In this document: positions 12,312 through 12,785 of the stretch, in pieces
Position numbering within the stretch: position 1 is the first letter of the stretch
How the letters are laid out: every line of letters starts with the position of its first letter
DNA from: an uncultured Bacillota bacterium
GTDB taxonomy: Bacteria; Bacillota_I; Bacilli_A; Erysipelotrichales; Erysipelotrichaceae
NCBI GenBank assembly: GCA_946619805.1
Contig: CAMOMM010000006.1
Span: forward strand, 1-12,785
Direction of reading: 5' to 3'
Length of the DNA stretch: 12,785 nucleotides
Notes under the pieces: model-generated
Told to the model about the DNA's origin: nothing
The model's database searches: none
What the model saw: the letters and a program-made list of their open reading frames with translations, nothing else
Position numbers and translations under genes: made by a program

Positions 12312-12770
12312 ATGAAAATCGCAGTCGCAAATGATCATGGTGCAGTTGAACTGAAGCATGAAATCGTCAAGTATCTGGAAGCTCAGGGACATGAAGTCAT
12401 CAACTTCGGTGTTGATGTAGCTGAGTCTGTAGATTATCCAATCCAGGGACTCAAGGTAGCCAGAGCAGTAGTGGATGGCGTAGCTGAAAGAGGCATCGCC
12501 TTATGCGGAACCGGCATCGGCATTTCCATTGCCTGCAATAAGGTAAAGGGCATCAGAGCCGTTGTTTGCAGTGAACCGTTCTCTGCCAAGCTGTCCCGCC
12601 AGCACAACAATTCCAATGTTCTGTGCATGGGTGGACGTGTTGTCGGTCCGGAACTGGCCAAGATGATCGTTCAGGAATGGCTGGATGCCGAGTTTGAAGG
12701 CGGCAGACACCGGAGACGTGTCGGAGAGATTCGGGAAATCGAGGAAACAGGAACAATAAAGGAAGCCTAA
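12312..12770 (+). CDS. rpiB: Ribose 5-phosphate isomerase B
   Basis: This enzyme interconverts ribose 5-phosphate and ribulose 5-phosphate in the non-oxidative pentose phosphate pathway; RpiB-family members can also act on allose or galactose 6-phosphates. It has 152 residues, the usual length. Motifs seen are NDHGA (7-11, Asp8-His9 at the phosphate/substrate site), SVDYP (39-43), GIALCGTGIGISIACNK with catalytic Cys65, the HNNSNVLCMGGRVVG block (98-112, His98 and Arg109), and the C-terminal RHRRRV (132-137). AAGGAGG (12298-12304), lying in the end of the upstream gene, sits seven bases before the ATG. It is translated together with the DUF4153 gene and ends at a strong terminator. With deoC nearby it fits pentose-phosphate salvage. 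Confidence 0.95.
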   Translation: MKIAVANDHGAVELKHEIVKYLEAQGHEVINFGVDVAESVDYPIQGLKVARAVVDGVAERGIALCGTGIGISIACNKVKGIRAVVCSEPFSAKLSRQHNNSNVLCMGGRVVGPELAKMIVQEWLDAEFEGGRHRRRVGEIREIEETGTIKEA

Positions 12771-12785
12771 ACGGCTTCCTTGTTT
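12759..12785 (+). terminator. Terminator of rpiB
   Basis: The perfect 9-bp stem AAGGAAGCC/GGCTTCCTT (12759-12767 with 12773-12781) has a TAAAC loop. The T-run starts at the window edge. The left arm overlaps the last codons of rpiB. Confidence 0.85.

Noticed and set aside
1..12785. CRISPR arrays, insertion sequences, rRNA genes, integrases, toxin-antitoxin pairs
   Set aside because: I found no repeat-spacer pattern, transposase, terminal inverted repeats or rRNA-like stretches, and no convincing small toxin-antitoxin gene pair.

Overview
The window looks like chromosomal DNA of a low-GC-lineage Firmicute (Bacillota). My best guess is an Erysipelotrichia-type gut bacterium, and this is an inference. 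The grounds are AGGAGG-type ribosome binding sites, many short U-tract intrinsic terminators, tRNA genes with encoded CCA ends, an ECF vitamin-transporter S component, and the family style of the dUTPase, DUF4153, DUF3842 and P5C reductase proteins. Coding density is high. I see no rRNA, CRISPR array, insertion sequence, prophage or integrase, and no stretch over 300 bases without a gene.

Layout. (1) 2-1940, plus strand: the 3' part of an ABC exporter half-transporter overlaps a small unknown membrane protein, and a hairpin terminator follows. (2) 1972-3839, minus strand: proC (pyrroline-5-carboxylate reductase), a DUF3842 protein and an ECF-transporter S component. The S component has its own promoter and a structured leader of about 110 nt that looks like a riboswitch or attenuator. 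(3) 3985-5205, plus strand: an MFS carrier with no visible Shine-Dalgarno site. (4) 5256-5651, minus strand: mscL, convergent with the MFS gene. (5) 5746-8496, plus strand: tRNA-Arg(CCG), a terminator hairpin, then a tightly coupled run of HAD phosphatase, HTH-like protein and GH25 lysozyme. A second terminator-like hairpin follows, whose 3' arm contains the ribosome binding site of a small VWA-domain protein. (6) 8528-9199: deoC with its own promoter and terminator. (7) 9280-10619: tRNA-Leu(CAG), a dUTPase with an extra C-terminal beta domain, and a small membrane protein, probably one transcript. (8) 10733-12770: a DUF4153-type membrane protein, rpiB and a closing terminator.

How the genes fit together. 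deoC, rpiB, the dUTPase and perhaps the HAD phosphatase handle deoxyribose-, ribose- and nucleotide-phosphates, but they are separate transcription units. The most unusual items are the dUTPase carrying a C-terminal domain that reads like a chagasin/I42 protease-inhibitor fold, the HTH / GH25 / VWA gene cluster, and three genes (ECF S component, HAD phosphatase, VWA protein) whose start regions are built into or next to terminator-like hairpins.
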